From positions 123,654 through 187,653 of the forward strand of contig NZ_VKDF01000007.1 of NCBI RefSeq assembly GCF_007096355.1: a DNA stretch of 64,000 bases, in the 5' to 3' direction. Below the pieces are notes generated by a model that was given only the letters and a program-made list of their open reading frames with translations, ran no database searches and was not told the DNA's origin. Within the stretch, counting starts at the first letter, position 1; every line of letters begins with the position of its first letter. The stretch is from Paracoccus sp. M683 (GTDB lineage: Bacteria; Pseudomonadota; Alphaproteobacteria; Rhodobacterales; Rhodobacteraceae). Below are positions 34,338-45,401 of this stretch, piece after piece. The position numbers and the translations under genes are program-made.

Positions 34338-35709
34338 AGATCGCCGTCGCCGTTTCGCAGCGATAGCGCGCGACCACCCCCGCAGCATTCGCCGCCAGAT
34401 CGGTCACGGCATCCAGAATCGCATCCACCTCGGCCTCGGGCGCGGCCCAGCACAGGTTCAGCCGCACGAAGCCGGGCTTTTCGATCTCGTCCCCGCGCAG
34501 GATCGCGGCGCGCAGCCGAGCCGACTCGTCCGGCCCGATGCCCAGCAAGCGGTGAACATAGGGGCCGGCGCAGGCACAACCGCCCCGCGCCTGCACACCG
34601 TAAAGGTCCGACAGTATCCGCGTGGCCAATTGCTGATGAATGAACCCGCCCCGCCCGTCACCGACGCGAAAGGCCAGGATCGGCAGATGCGGCGCATCGG
34701 GATTGCCCAGCAGATGCAGCCCGTCCACGCCGCGCAACCGCTGCGCCTTGGCCAGCCAGCGCACATGCCGCGCATCAATCGCCGACTGCCCGATGGCATC
34801 CTTCAACGCGAAAACCAGCGCCGCCCGAATATCACCCACAACGTTCGGAGTCCCCGATTCCTCGCGCGCCTCGATCGACAGGGCATAATCATGACCCGCA
34901 TCATTCACAAAGCGCACCGTCCCGCCGCCCGGCAGGGTCGGCCGCCCCGCCACCACCGCATCACGCCGCAGCACCATCACGCCCGAGGCCCCCGGCCCGC
35001 CAATGAACTTATGCGGAGAGGTCACGACCGCATCCATCCCCAGCCCCATATCAATGGGCAAATAAGGCGCGCCCCCGGCATAGTCCCAGATGACCTTCGC
35101 CCCCGCATCCTTCATCACCCGCGTCACCGCCGCCACATCGGTCAGCGTCCCGGTCACGTTCGAGGCCGCCGAAAACGCCCCCACAACCGGCCCCCGCGCA
35201 TCTGCCAGGGCCGCCCGCAGCGCCACCAGATCCGGCCCGCCCGTCGCAGCCTCGGCAATCTCGACCACCCGCGCCCCGCTTTCCCGCCAGGGCAGGATGT
35301 TCGAATGATGCTCGTAAGGCCCGATCAGCACCGTCGCCCCCGGCCCGACGCCAAGCAGATGCACCAGCCTGTTGATCCCCGCCGTCGCACCCGAGCCAGT
35401 AAAAACCACCGCATGATCTGCCCCGCCGCCCAGGCAACGCAGAATCTCGGCTCGCGCCCCACGCCGCAGCCGGGTCATCACCCCGCCGCAATGGCTGGCC
35501 TCGGTATGGCTGTTGGCATACCAGGGCAGCACCTCCTCCATCACGAAAGCCTCGACCTGCCGCAGCGCCCGCCCCGAGGCGACATAATCGGCATAGATCA
35601 TCCGCCGCGCCCCGAACGGCCCCTCGATCACCGCATCGCGCCCGATCACGCCCTCATGCAGCGCCTCGATGCCACCCAGACCCGCGCGAAACCGCTGAAA
35701 GAAATCCAT
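34318..35709 (-). CDS. aminotransferase class V-fold PLP-dependent enzyme
   Basis: 463-residue PLP enzyme of the cysteine-desulfurase/class V fold. It has YADYVASGRALRQVE at the start, NSHTEASHCGG, VFTGSGATAGINRLVHLLG, and the PLP Lys in VVTSPHKFIGGPGASGVM (about residue 236). A Cys-bearing GGCACAGPYVHRLLGI near the C-terminus resembles the desulfurase loop but is not the canonical motif. The start at 35709 follows GGAGGGTCGG; in-frame ATGs at 35724 and beyond lack such a site. It is divergent from an Lrp-type regulator. The substrate is unknown; cysteine or another amino acid is plausible. Confidence 0.82.
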   Translation of the reverse strand: MDFFQRFRAGLGGIEALHEGVIGRDAVIEGPFGARRMIYADYVASGRALRQVEAFVMEEVLPWYANSHTEASHCGGVMTRLRRGARAEILRCLGGGADHAVVFTGSGATAGINRLVHLLGVGPGATVLIGPYEHHSNILPWRESGARVVEIAEAATGGPDLVALRAALADARGPVVGAFSAASNVTGTLTDVAAVTRVMKDAGAKVIWDYAGGAPYLPIDMGLGMDAVVTSPHKFIGGPGASGVMVLRRDAVVAGRPTLPGGGTVRFVNDAGHDYALSIEAREESGTPNVVGDIRAALVFALKDAIGQSAIDARHVRWLAKAQRLRGVDGLHLLGNPDAPHLPILAFRVGDGRGGFIHQQLATRILSDLYGVQARGGCACAGPYVHRLLGIGPDESARLRAAILRGDEIEKPGFVRLNLCWAAPEAEVDAILDAVTDLAANAAGVVARYRCETATAIFSPVAA

Positions 35710-35798
35710 CCGACCCTCCGTCATTTCGCCGATAATGACCCGGTGAACAGCAAGATTTGATTTCTTCTTCACTCAAATATCCATATCCTACCGATCAA

Positions 35799-36275
35799 AT
35801 GAGCGATGAACCCACCATTCTCGACGAAATCGACCACAAGATCCTTGCCGCATTGCAGCAGGATGCCAGCCTGTCGCAACGCGCGCTGGCCGACCGCATC
35901 GGGCTGTCGCAAAACGCCTGCTGGCGGCGCCTGCAACGGCTGACCGAGACCGGCATCCTGCAAGGCAGCCGCGCCGCCATCGACGCCGCCCGCATCGGGC
36001 TGCAACTGACCGTATTCGTGATGATCCGCACCCGCCATCACGACGACGCCTGGTCACGCAAATTCCGCGCCCGCGTCGAATCCATCCCCGAAATCACCGA
36101 GTTCCACCGCATCGGCGGCGAATGGGACTATATGGCCAAGCTGGTGACGGTCTCGATGGCCGGCTATGACCGCTGCTACAAGGCGCTGATCGCCGATATG
36201 GACCTTGAGCGGGTAACCGGCGTTTTCTCGATGGAAACCATATTCGAGGGCCGCCCTCTACGAATCCCGCGTTGA
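35799..36275 (+). CDS. Lrp/AsnC family transcriptional regulator
   Basis: 158-residue regulator. It has an N-terminal winged helix (ILAALQQDASLSQRALADRI, then LSQNACWRRLQRLTETGIL) and a C-terminal RAM/effector-binding domain with VFVMIRTRHHDDAWSRKF and EITEFHRIGGEWDYMAKLVT. Such proteins respond to amino acids. The ATG at 35799 gives the normal family start, with a weak ribosome site. The divergent class V aminotransferase, 90 bases away, is the likely target. Confidence 0.9.
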   Translation: MSDEPTILDEIDHKILAALQQDASLSQRALADRIGLSQNACWRRLQRLTETGILQGSRAAIDAARIGLQLTVFVMIRTRHHDDAWSRKFRARVESIPEITEFHRIGGEWDYMAKLVTVSMAGYDRCYKALIADMDLERVTGVFSMETIFEGRPLRIPR

Positions 36276-36305
36276 TTTTCACGAAATGTTCCGCATATTC
36301 CTTCT

Positions 36306-37298
36306 ATGCGCGCCGATCAGATCCTGCATCCCACGCCGCAGGGCCTCTATTGCCCGCCCGGCGATTTTCACATCGACCCCACGCGCCCCGTCGCCCGCGC
36401 GCTGATCACCCATGGCCATGCCGATCATGCCCGCGCCGGTCATGGCTCGGTTCTGGCAACGCAGCAGACGCTGGACATCATGGCGATCCGCTATGGCGAG
36501 GATTTCGCCGGGCAGGTGCAACCCGCCGATGGCCCGATCCGCATCGGTGACGTGACCGTCAGCTTCCACCCGGCGGGTCATATCCTCGGCTCGGCCCAGA
36601 TTGCGGTCACCCCGGATCACGGCCCGAAAATCGTCGTCTCGGGCGATTACAGCCGCACCCCCAGCCCGACCTGCGCCCCGTTCGAGCCCGTCCCCTGCGA
36701 TGTTTTCGTGACCGAGGCGACCTTTGGCCTGCCAGTCTTCAAACACCCCGACCCGGCGGTGGAAATGGCTCGCCTGCTGGCCAGCATGACCGAATTTCCT
36801 GAACGCCCGCATCTGATCGGCGCCTATTCCCTCGGCAAGGCGCAGCGGGTGATCGCGCTGGCCCGCGCCGCAGGGATCGACGCGCCCATCGCCATCCACG
36901 GCGCCATGCAGCGGCTTTGTGATTACCATATCGAACAAGGCATCGACCTTGGCCCGCTGATCCCCGCCACCGCCGATCAGGTGCCTGCGCAACTGGTCAT
37001 CGCCCCGCAATCGGCCTTTTCGACCGCATGGGTCCAGCGTTTCCGCGACCCGGTGATCGGCTTCGCCTCGGGCTGGATGGCGGTGCGTGCCCGCGCGCGC
37101 CAGAACGGCGTCGAATTGCCGCTGGTCATCAGCGATCATGTCGACTGGCCGCAGGTCACGCAGACCATCCGCGACCTCTTCCCCGCTGAAGTCTGGATCA
37201 CCCACGGCACCGAGGACGGGTTGTTGCGCTGGTGCGAGTTGAACGGCTTTCCCGCCCGCCCCCTGCGGCTGGTCGGCTACGAGGACGAGCCGGAATGA
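36306..37298 (+). CDS. ligase-associated DNA exonuclease (metallo-beta-lactamase fold)
   Basis: 330-residue metallo-beta-lactamase/beta-CASP-type nuclease. The metal motif ALITHGHADHARAGHGS (about residues 32-48) is followed by FHPAGHILGSAQI and VVSGDYSRTPSPTCAPFEPV, and a later ISDHVDW/WITHGTEDGL segment supplies the remaining His. It is first in a four-gene repair operon and overlaps the ligase start by four bases. In the family it trims DNA ends for the ligase encoded next. Confidence 0.93.
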   Translation: MRADQILHPTPQGLYCPPGDFHIDPTRPVARALITHGHADHARAGHGSVLATQQTLDIMAIRYGEDFAGQVQPADGPIRIGDVTVSFHPAGHILGSAQIAVTPDHGPKIVVSGDYSRTPSPTCAPFEPVPCDVFVTEATFGLPVFKHPDPAVEMARLLASMTEFPERPHLIGAYSLGKAQRVIALARAAGIDAPIAIHGAMQRLCDYHIEQGIDLGPLIPATADQVPAQLVIAPQSAFSTAWVQRFRDPVIGFASGWMAVRARARQNGVELPLVISDHVDWPQVTQTIRDLFPAEVWITHGTEDGLLRWCELNGFPARPLRLVGYEDEPE

Positions 37299-38845
37299 AG
37301 CCCTTCGCCACTTTGCTGGAACGTCTGGCCTTCACCCCCGCCCGCAATGCCAAACTGCGGCTATTGCGGCATTACCTCGATTCCACCCCCGATCCTGATC
37401 GCGGCTATGCGCTGGCCGCCCTGACCGGCGATCTGAAGCTGCGTTCGGTCACGCCCAGCCTCTTGCGCGGGCTGGTGGCCGAGCGTGTGGACGCGCAGCT
37501 TTTCACGCTCAGCTATGATTTCGTCGGCGATCTGGCCGAAACCATCGCCCTGATCTGGGACAGCGAGGCGGACGAGGATATCCCCCTGCACCAAGCCGTC
37601 GATCTGCTGCAATCCACCGGCAAATCCGGCCTGCCCGCCGCCATTACCGCGCTGCTGGACCGGCTTGGCGCCTCGCAGCGGCTGGCCTTTCTGAAACTCG
37701 CCACCGGCAATATGCGCGTGGGCCTGTCCGCCCGCATGGCGCGGATGGCGCTGGCGGATATGGGCGGCCCGCCGGTCGCCGAGATCGAGGAAATCTGGCA
37801 CGGCCTCACCCCGCCCTATCAGCCACTTTTCGACTGGATCGCGGGCGGCGCGCGACCTGAAAACGCCGCGAAGGCGCCTTTCCGCCCGGTCATGCTGTCC
37901 ACGCCCACAGATCTGGACCAGCTTCGCGCGCTGGACCCGACCGAGCATATCGCCGAATGGAAATGGGACGGCATCCGCGTTCTGGCGATCAATGATGGCG
38001 GCATCCGCCGGCTCTATTCCCGCACCGGAGAGGATATTTCCACCGCCTTCCCCGACCTGATCGAGGCGTTGAATTTCGACGGCACTGTTGACGGCGAACT
38101 GCTGGTGCGGCGCGGCGCCGAAATCGCCAGCTTCAACGATTTGCAGCAACGCCTGAACCGCAAGACCGTCAGCCGCGCAATGCTGGCCAGCCATCCGGCA
38201 GGGCTGCGCGTCTATGACCTGATGATCTGGCAGGGCCGTGACCTGCGCGATCTGCCCCTGTCCGCGCGCCGCGCGCTGCTGGACGCCGCCGATTTCGGCA
38301 GCGACCGCATCGACGCCTCGCCGGTTCTGGACTTCACCACATGGGACGATCTGGCCGCCCTGCGCGCCAGCCCGCCCAACCCGGTGATCGAGGGCGTGAT
38401 GATCAAGCGCCGCGACAGCGCCTATGTCGCCGGTCGCCCGCGCGGGCCGTGGTTCAAGTGGAAGCGTGATCCGATGGTGGTGGATGCGGTGCTGCTTTAT
38501 GCCCAACGCGGCCATGGCAAACGCTCGGGCTTTTACAGCGATTTCACCTTTGGCCTGTGGGATGGCGCCGATCTGGTGACCGTCGGCAAAGCCTATTTCG
38601 GCTTTACTGATGAGGAATTGCGCCAGCTTGACCGTTTTGTGCGCCAGAACACCACAGACCGCTTTGGCCCGGTCCGCGCGGTGAAGCCCGAACTGGTGCT
38701 CGAGGTCGCATTCGAGGGCCTCAACGCCTCATCCCGCCACAAATCCGGCGTAGCCATGCGCTTTCCGCGCATCAGCCGCATCCGTTGGGACAAACCCGCA
38801 GCCGAGGCCGACCGGCTGGAGACGTTGAAAGCCATGATCGGATGA
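37295..38845 (+). CDS. ATP-dependent DNA ligase of the repair operon
   Basis: 516-residue ligase. An N-terminal helical DNA-binding domain (about residues 1-195) is followed by the nucleotidyltransferase domain with the AMP-accepting Lys223 in EWKWDGIRVL (motif I, KxDGxR). Motif III is GTVDGELLVRRG, later come EGVMIKRRDSAYVAGRPRG and WFKWKRDPMVVDAVLLY, and an OB-fold closes the C-terminus. The start at 37295 overlaps the exonuclease stop (ATGA). It seals nicks in a damage-response unit with the exonuclease, helicase and PdeM. Confidence 0.95.
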   Translation: MKPFATLLERLAFTPARNAKLRLLRHYLDSTPDPDRGYALAALTGDLKLRSVTPSLLRGLVAERVDAQLFTLSYDFVGDLAETIALIWDSEADEDIPLHQAVDLLQSTGKSGLPAAITALLDRLGASQRLAFLKLATGNMRVGLSARMARMALADMGGPPVAEIEEIWHGLTPPYQPLFDWIAGGARPENAAKAPFRPVMLSTPTDLDQLRALDPTEHIAEWKWDGIRVLAINDGGIRRLYSRTGEDISTAFPDLIEALNFDGTVDGELLVRRGAEIASFNDLQQRLNRKTVSRAMLASHPAGLRVYDLMIWQGRDLRDLPLSARRALLDAADFGSDRIDASPVLDFTTWDDLAALRASPPNPVIEGVMIKRRDSAYVAGRPRGPWFKWKRDPMVVDAVLLYAQRGHGKRSGFYSDFTFGLWDGADLVTVGKAYFGFTDEELRQLDRFVRQNTTDRFGPVRAVKPELVLEVAFEGLNASSRHKSGVAMRFPRISRIRWDKPAAEADRLETLKAMIG

Positions 38846-41223
38846 GCCTGCCGCCCGAATTTCAGGGCTGGTTCACCCGTCAGGGCTGGCAGCCGCATCC
38901 GCATCAGATCGCGCTGCTGGCGGCGCAGGGCGATACGCTGCTGATCGCCCCAACCGGGGGCGGCAAGACGCTGGCGGGTTTCCTGCCCTCTTTGGTCGAT
39001 CTGGCGCGGGGCGGGCATAAGGGGATGCACACGCTTTACGTCTCGCCCCTAAAGGCGCTGACGGCGGATATCGCGCGCAATCTGGCGCGGCCCGTCGCCG
39101 ATCTGGGGCTGAGCCTGCGCATCGAGGATCGCACCGGCGACACGCGGCAGGCGCAACGCGCCCGGCAGCGCGTTGATCCGCCCGATATCCTGCTGACCAC
39201 GCCCGAAAGCCTGGCCCTGCTGCTGTCTTACCCCGAGGCGCCCGCGATCTTTGGCGGGCTCAAGCGGGTCGTGCTGGATGAATTGCATGCGCTGGCTGAA
39301 TCGAAGCGCGGGGATCAGTTGATGCTGGGGCTGGCGCGGCTGCGCAGCCTTGCGCCTGACCTGACCGTCACCGGCCTTTCGGCCACAGTCGAGGACCCGG
39401 CCCGGCTGGCCGATTTCATGGGCGGCGCGCAGGTGCTGCTGGCCGATCCCGGCCCCGATCCCGATATCGCCATGCTGCCCACCGCCCACCCGGCGCCCTG
39501 GGCCGGGGGCGGCGGCCATTATGCCATCCCCGAGGTGCTGACCCAGATTCGCGCCGCCACCACGACGATCATCTTCATAAACACCCGCGCGCAGGCGGAA
39601 CTGTTCTTTCAGGCGCTTTGGGCCGCGAATGACGAGAACCTGCCGATCGGGTTGCATCACGGCAGCCTTGCCCGCGAGGCCCGACAGCGGGTCGAGGCGG
39701 CGATGGCGGCGGGCGCGCTGCGTGCCGTTGTGGCGACCGGCAGCCTTGATCTGGGCATTGACTGGGGCGCTGTCGACCTGGTCATTCAGGTCGGCGCGCC
39801 GAAGAACGTCAAGCGACTGGTGCAGCGGATCGGGCGGGCGAACCACCGCTATAACGCGCCAAGCGTCGCGCGGATCGTGCCCGCCAACCGCTTTGAGGTG
39901 ATCGAATGCGTCGCCGCGTTGCAGGCCGTGCGCGAACGCGATCTGGATGGCGATCCGCGCGGCCCCGGCCCCCTTGACGTGCTGTGCCAGCATATCCTGC
40001 TGACCGCCTGCGCCGGGCGTTTCGATGCCGATGCGCTGTTTGCCGAGGTGCGCCGCGCCGGTCCCTATCGCGGCCTCACGCGGACCGATTTCAACGCCTG
40101 TCTGGATTTCGCGGCGACCGGGGGCTATGCGCTGCGCGCCTATGACCGCTGGCAGCGGCTGGTCTTGCGGGACGGGCTGTGGGGGCTGCGCGACCCGCGC
40201 GCCGTGCGCGACCTGCGGATGAATATCGGCACCATCGTCGAGGCCGAGATGCTGAAGGTCCGCTTTCGCGGTCGCGGCGGCGCCCCCTTGGGCGAGGTCG
40301 AAGAGGCATTCGCCGCCAGCCTGGAACCCGGCGACACCTTCCTGATCGGCGGCCAGACCGTGCGATACGAGGGGCTGCGCGACATGGTGGTCGAGGTGAC
40401 AAGGCAACCCACCCGCAAGCCCAAGATCGCGGTGTTTTCGGGGATGAAGCTGGCGACATCCACCCAGCTTTCCCATCGCGTTCAGGCGCTGATCGGCGAT
40501 CCCACGCATCACGCCGCCCTGCCGGCTGACACCCGCGACTGGCTGGCACTGCAAGATCAGGTCAGCGCCCTGCCCCGCCCCGGCGTGTTGCAAAGCGAAA
40601 GCTTTCGCCATGACGGCATGTGGCATTTCGCGCTGTATGGCTTTGCGGGGCGGAACGCCTTGCAGACGCTTGGCCTGCTGATGACCCGGATGATGGAGGC
40701 GGCGGGGCTTGGCCCTCTGGGCTTTCTTTCCACCGATTACGCGCTGCTGATCTGGTCGCTGGACCCGGTGACGGACCCCGCGCCGCTGCTGGATCGCGAG
40801 GGGCTGCGCGCGGGCCTCGGCGATTGGCTGGGCAATAATGCGGTGATGAAGCGCACCTTCCGCAATGTCGCCACCATCGCCGGGCTGATCCAGCGCAACC
40901 TGCCCGGCCAGCGAAAATCCGGCAGGCAGGCCACCTTTTCCAGCGATATCCTGTACGACACCTTGCGCAAATACGACCCCGGCCACCTGCTGTTGCGCAT
41001 CACCGCCGACGAGGCCCGGCGCGGCCTTGTGGATTTCGACCGGATCGAGGACATGCTGGACCGCCTGACCCGTCACGACCACCGCATGCTGGATCGCGTT
41101 TCCCCCCTTGCCGCGCCCCTGCTGCTGGAGGTCGGGCGCGTGCCCATCGCCGGACAGGGGCGCGAAAGGCTGGCCGAGGCCGAGGCGGCGGCGCTGATGG
41201 CCGAAGCGGGATTGGAGATATGA
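38842..41223 (+). CDS. ligase-associated DEXH-box DNA helicase (Lhr-like)
   Basis: 793-residue superfamily 2 helicase. Walker A is LLIAPTGGGKTLAGFLPSL (about residues 33-51), Ia LYVSPLKALTADIARNL, motif II VVLDELHALAESKRGDQLML (DELH rather than DEXH proper), motif III VTGLSATVED and motif VI RIGRANHRYNAPS. A long C-terminal Lhr-type region follows. The start at 38842 overlaps the ligase stop by four bases. It is known to group with this ligase and exonuclease and probably remodels DNA for them. Confidence 0.95.
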   Translation: MSLPPEFQGWFTRQGWQPHPHQIALLAAQGDTLLIAPTGGGKTLAGFLPSLVDLARGGHKGMHTLYVSPLKALTADIARNLARPVADLGLSLRIEDRTGDTRQAQRARQRVDPPDILLTTPESLALLLSYPEAPAIFGGLKRVVLDELHALAESKRGDQLMLGLARLRSLAPDLTVTGLSATVEDPARLADFMGGAQVLLADPGPDPDIAMLPTAHPAPWAGGGGHYAIPEVLTQIRAATTTIIFINTRAQAELFFQALWAANDENLPIGLHHGSLAREARQRVEAAMAAGALRAVVATGSLDLGIDWGAVDLVIQVGAPKNVKRLVQRIGRANHRYNAPSVARIVPANRFEVIECVAALQAVRERDLDGDPRGPGPLDVLCQHILLTACAGRFDADALFAEVRRAGPYRGLTRTDFNACLDFAATGGYALRAYDRWQRLVLRDGLWGLRDPRAVRDLRMNIGTIVEAEMLKVRFRGRGGAPLGEVEEAFAASLEPGDTFLIGGQTVRYEGLRDMVVEVTRQPTRKPKIAVFSGMKLATSTQLSHRVQALIGDPTHHAALPADTRDWLALQDQVSALPRPGVLQSESFRHDGMWHFALYGFAGRNALQTLGLLMTRMMEAAGLGPLGFLSTDYALLIWSLDPVTDPAPLLDREGLRAGLGDWLGNNAVMKRTFRNVATIAGLIQRNLPGQRKSGRQATFSSDILYDTLRKYDPGHLLLRITADEARRGLVDFDRIEDMLDRLTRHDHRMLDRVSPLAAPLLLEVGRVPIAGQGRERLAEAEAAALMAEAGLEI

Positions 41224-41876
41224 GCGGATACAGCTTCACCTTTGCCGGGCAACGGCTGGTCGCGCGGCCCTCGGGCGCGCTGTGGTGGTCCGATCGGCGC
41301 TGGCTGGTCGTGGCAGACCTGCATTTGGGCAAATCCGAGCGCATGGCCCGGCGCGGCGGGGCGCTGTTGCCGCCCTATGAGGTCGCGGCGACTCTGGACC
41401 GGCTGGAGGCCGAGATTGCGGCAACCGACCCCGCGACCGTGATCAGTCTGGGCGACGGGTTCGATGATGACGCGGCGGGGCGGGCGCTGGCGGATGAGGT
41501 CTGCGCGCGGATGCACCGGCTGGCCCGCGGGCGCGATTGGGTCTGGATCACCGGCAATCACGATCCGGGGCAGGTCTGCGCGCGGATGCCGGGGCGAACG
41601 CGGGCGGAATTTCCGGGCATTCCGGCGCTGCGACACGAGGCGGGCGAAGGGGCCGATATTTCGGGCCATTTCCACCCCTGCATTCGACTGGCCGGGCAGC
41701 GCAGGCGCTGTTTCCTGATCGGGCGCGATCACCTGATCCTGCCCGCGTTTGGCGCGTATACCGGCGGTTTGCTGGCCGATGATCCGGCGCTGGCCGCGCT
41801 GGTGCCGCAGGGGCTGGCGGTGGCCTGTGGCGCGCGCGCCTTGCCTGTGCCGCTGCGTCAGCCTCGCCGCGCATGA
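41220..41876 (+). CDS. pdeM: ligase-associated DNA damage response endonuclease PdeM
   Basis: 218-residue calcineurin-like metallophosphoesterase. Metal motifs are VVADLHLGKSERMARRGGAL (about residues 30-49), VISLGDGFDDDAAG, WVWITGNHDPG (about 110-120) and ISGHFHPCIRL. It is last in the four-gene repair operon and overlaps the helicase end (ATGA). It acts as a nuclease or phosphodiesterase on damaged DNA ends in this family. Confidence 0.93.
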   Translation: MSGYSFTFAGQRLVARPSGALWWSDRRWLVVADLHLGKSERMARRGGALLPPYEVAATLDRLEAEIAATDPATVISLGDGFDDDAAGRALADEVCARMHRLARGRDWVWITGNHDPGQVCARMPGRTRAEFPGIPALRHEAGEGADISGHFHPCIRLAGQRRRCFLIGRDHLILPAFGAYTGGLLADDPALAALVPQGLAVACGARALPVPLRQPRRA

Positions 41877-41907
41877 AAAAGGCCGGCACACCCTGCGGTG
41901 GCCGGCC
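41876..41907 (-). terminator. rho-independent terminator of the outer membrane protein gene
   Basis: On the minus strand GGCCGGC and CACC pair with GGTG and GCCGGCC (one bulged base), followed by TTTTT. It lies 20 bases past the stop at 41929 and just behind pdeM on the other strand. Confidence 0.85.
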
Positions 41908-41928
41908 CCGTAATGAATGATCCCGCGA

Positions 41929-42648
41929 TCAGAAGCTGAAATTCACGCCCAGCTTAAGATGGTGATGCTCGGGCGTGGCTTCGGTCATGTAACCGCCGGC
42001 ATCGGTCAGCGTGGTCTTGCCAAAGCCGCGGAATTCCCATTCCCCAAAGACCGACATCCGGTCCGAAACCTTGCGCTCGGCGCCCAGGCCCAGGATCCAG
42101 GCATTGTCCTTATAGGTGCCCTCATAGACCATGCCGGCACCATTGACGGCATAGTCGAATTCGCCACGGCCATAACCGGCAATCCCGTAGAACAGCGTAT
42201 TCCCGGCCGAGTTCAGCACGCCGGTTTTCACACGCAACGCAATGAAGTTGTCCATCTCGGTCGAGGCGGTCACACCGGCGTTGTCCAGCGAGGCATCGGC
42301 ACCGCCGGTCTCGTAGGAAAGTTCCGGCCCGATCACGATCTGGCGGCCGGCCATGGTGGTTTGCCAGCGATAGCCCAGATGCAGGCCATAGGTCACGCCC
42401 TTGATGTCGACCGAGCCGGGCGAGGCAATGATGCTGTCGCTCGGGTCACTGATCCCGAGGACGTCATCAGCGCCAAAGGCATAGCCCAATCCCAGACCGG
42501 CATAAGCGCCGCCCCAAGGGGTTGCAGTCTGCACCTCTGGGGCAACGATCGGTGCGGGTTCGACCGGGGCAACATAGCCACCGGCAAAAGCAGCGGGTGC
42601 CAGCAAGGCGGTGGCGGCGGTCAGACCAGCGGCGCGCAGCGTGAACAT
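41929..42648 (-). CDS. outer membrane beta-barrel protein
   Basis: 239-residue protein. A signal peptide (about residues 1-23, cleavage near PAAFAGG) and a short Pro-rich spacer (PVEPAPIVAPEV) precede an eight-stranded-barrel-like sequence with alternating aromatic residues. GGAYAGLGLGYAF opens the barrel and HHHLKLGVNFSF, ending in the terminal Phe, closes it. It resembles the Omp25/opacity porin-like family. AAGGAGC precedes the start at 42648. It is monocistronic with its own terminator. The function is structural or unknown. Confidence 0.88.
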   Translation of the reverse strand: MFTLRAAGLTAATALLAPAAFAGGYVAPVEPAPIVAPEVQTATPWGGAYAGLGLGYAFGADDVLGISDPSDSIIASPGSVDIKGVTYGLHLGYRWQTTMAGRQIVIGPELSYETGGADASLDNAGVTASTEMDNFIALRVKTGVLNSAGNTLFYGIAGYGRGEFDYAVNGAGMVYEGTYKDNAWILGLGAERKVSDRMSVFGEWEFRGFGKTTLTDAGGYMTEATPEHHHLKLGVNFSF

Positions 42649-42798
42649 GATACTTGCTCCTTCAAATGGGCATTTGCGCAAGATTAAGGTACGGCAGGTC
42701 CACCGCGCAATCGTCGGGCCAGGAAAAACCGGGAAAAGCGCCGTTTTTGCCGCAGGAACGCGGCAAAAACGACACAACAAAAACGTTCAGGACAACCC

Positions 42799-45270
<2,472 letters not shown>

Positions 45271-45401
45271 TCATTCGCCACGGGAAAGTCACGGGAAAGA
45301 CACAGGATTTCATGGTATTTGGTGGCCATGACGCGAACTCTTGCGCAGATTGCGCCAATGGCGCGACAGTGGTGCAGATTGACGATCAAAAGGGGGGTGC
45401 G

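Noticed and set aside
39049..41082. Long open frame (677 codons) antisense to the helicase
   Set aside because: It is the mirror of a highly conserved helicase gene in GC-rich DNA; its translation is Gln/His/Arg-rich with no domain.
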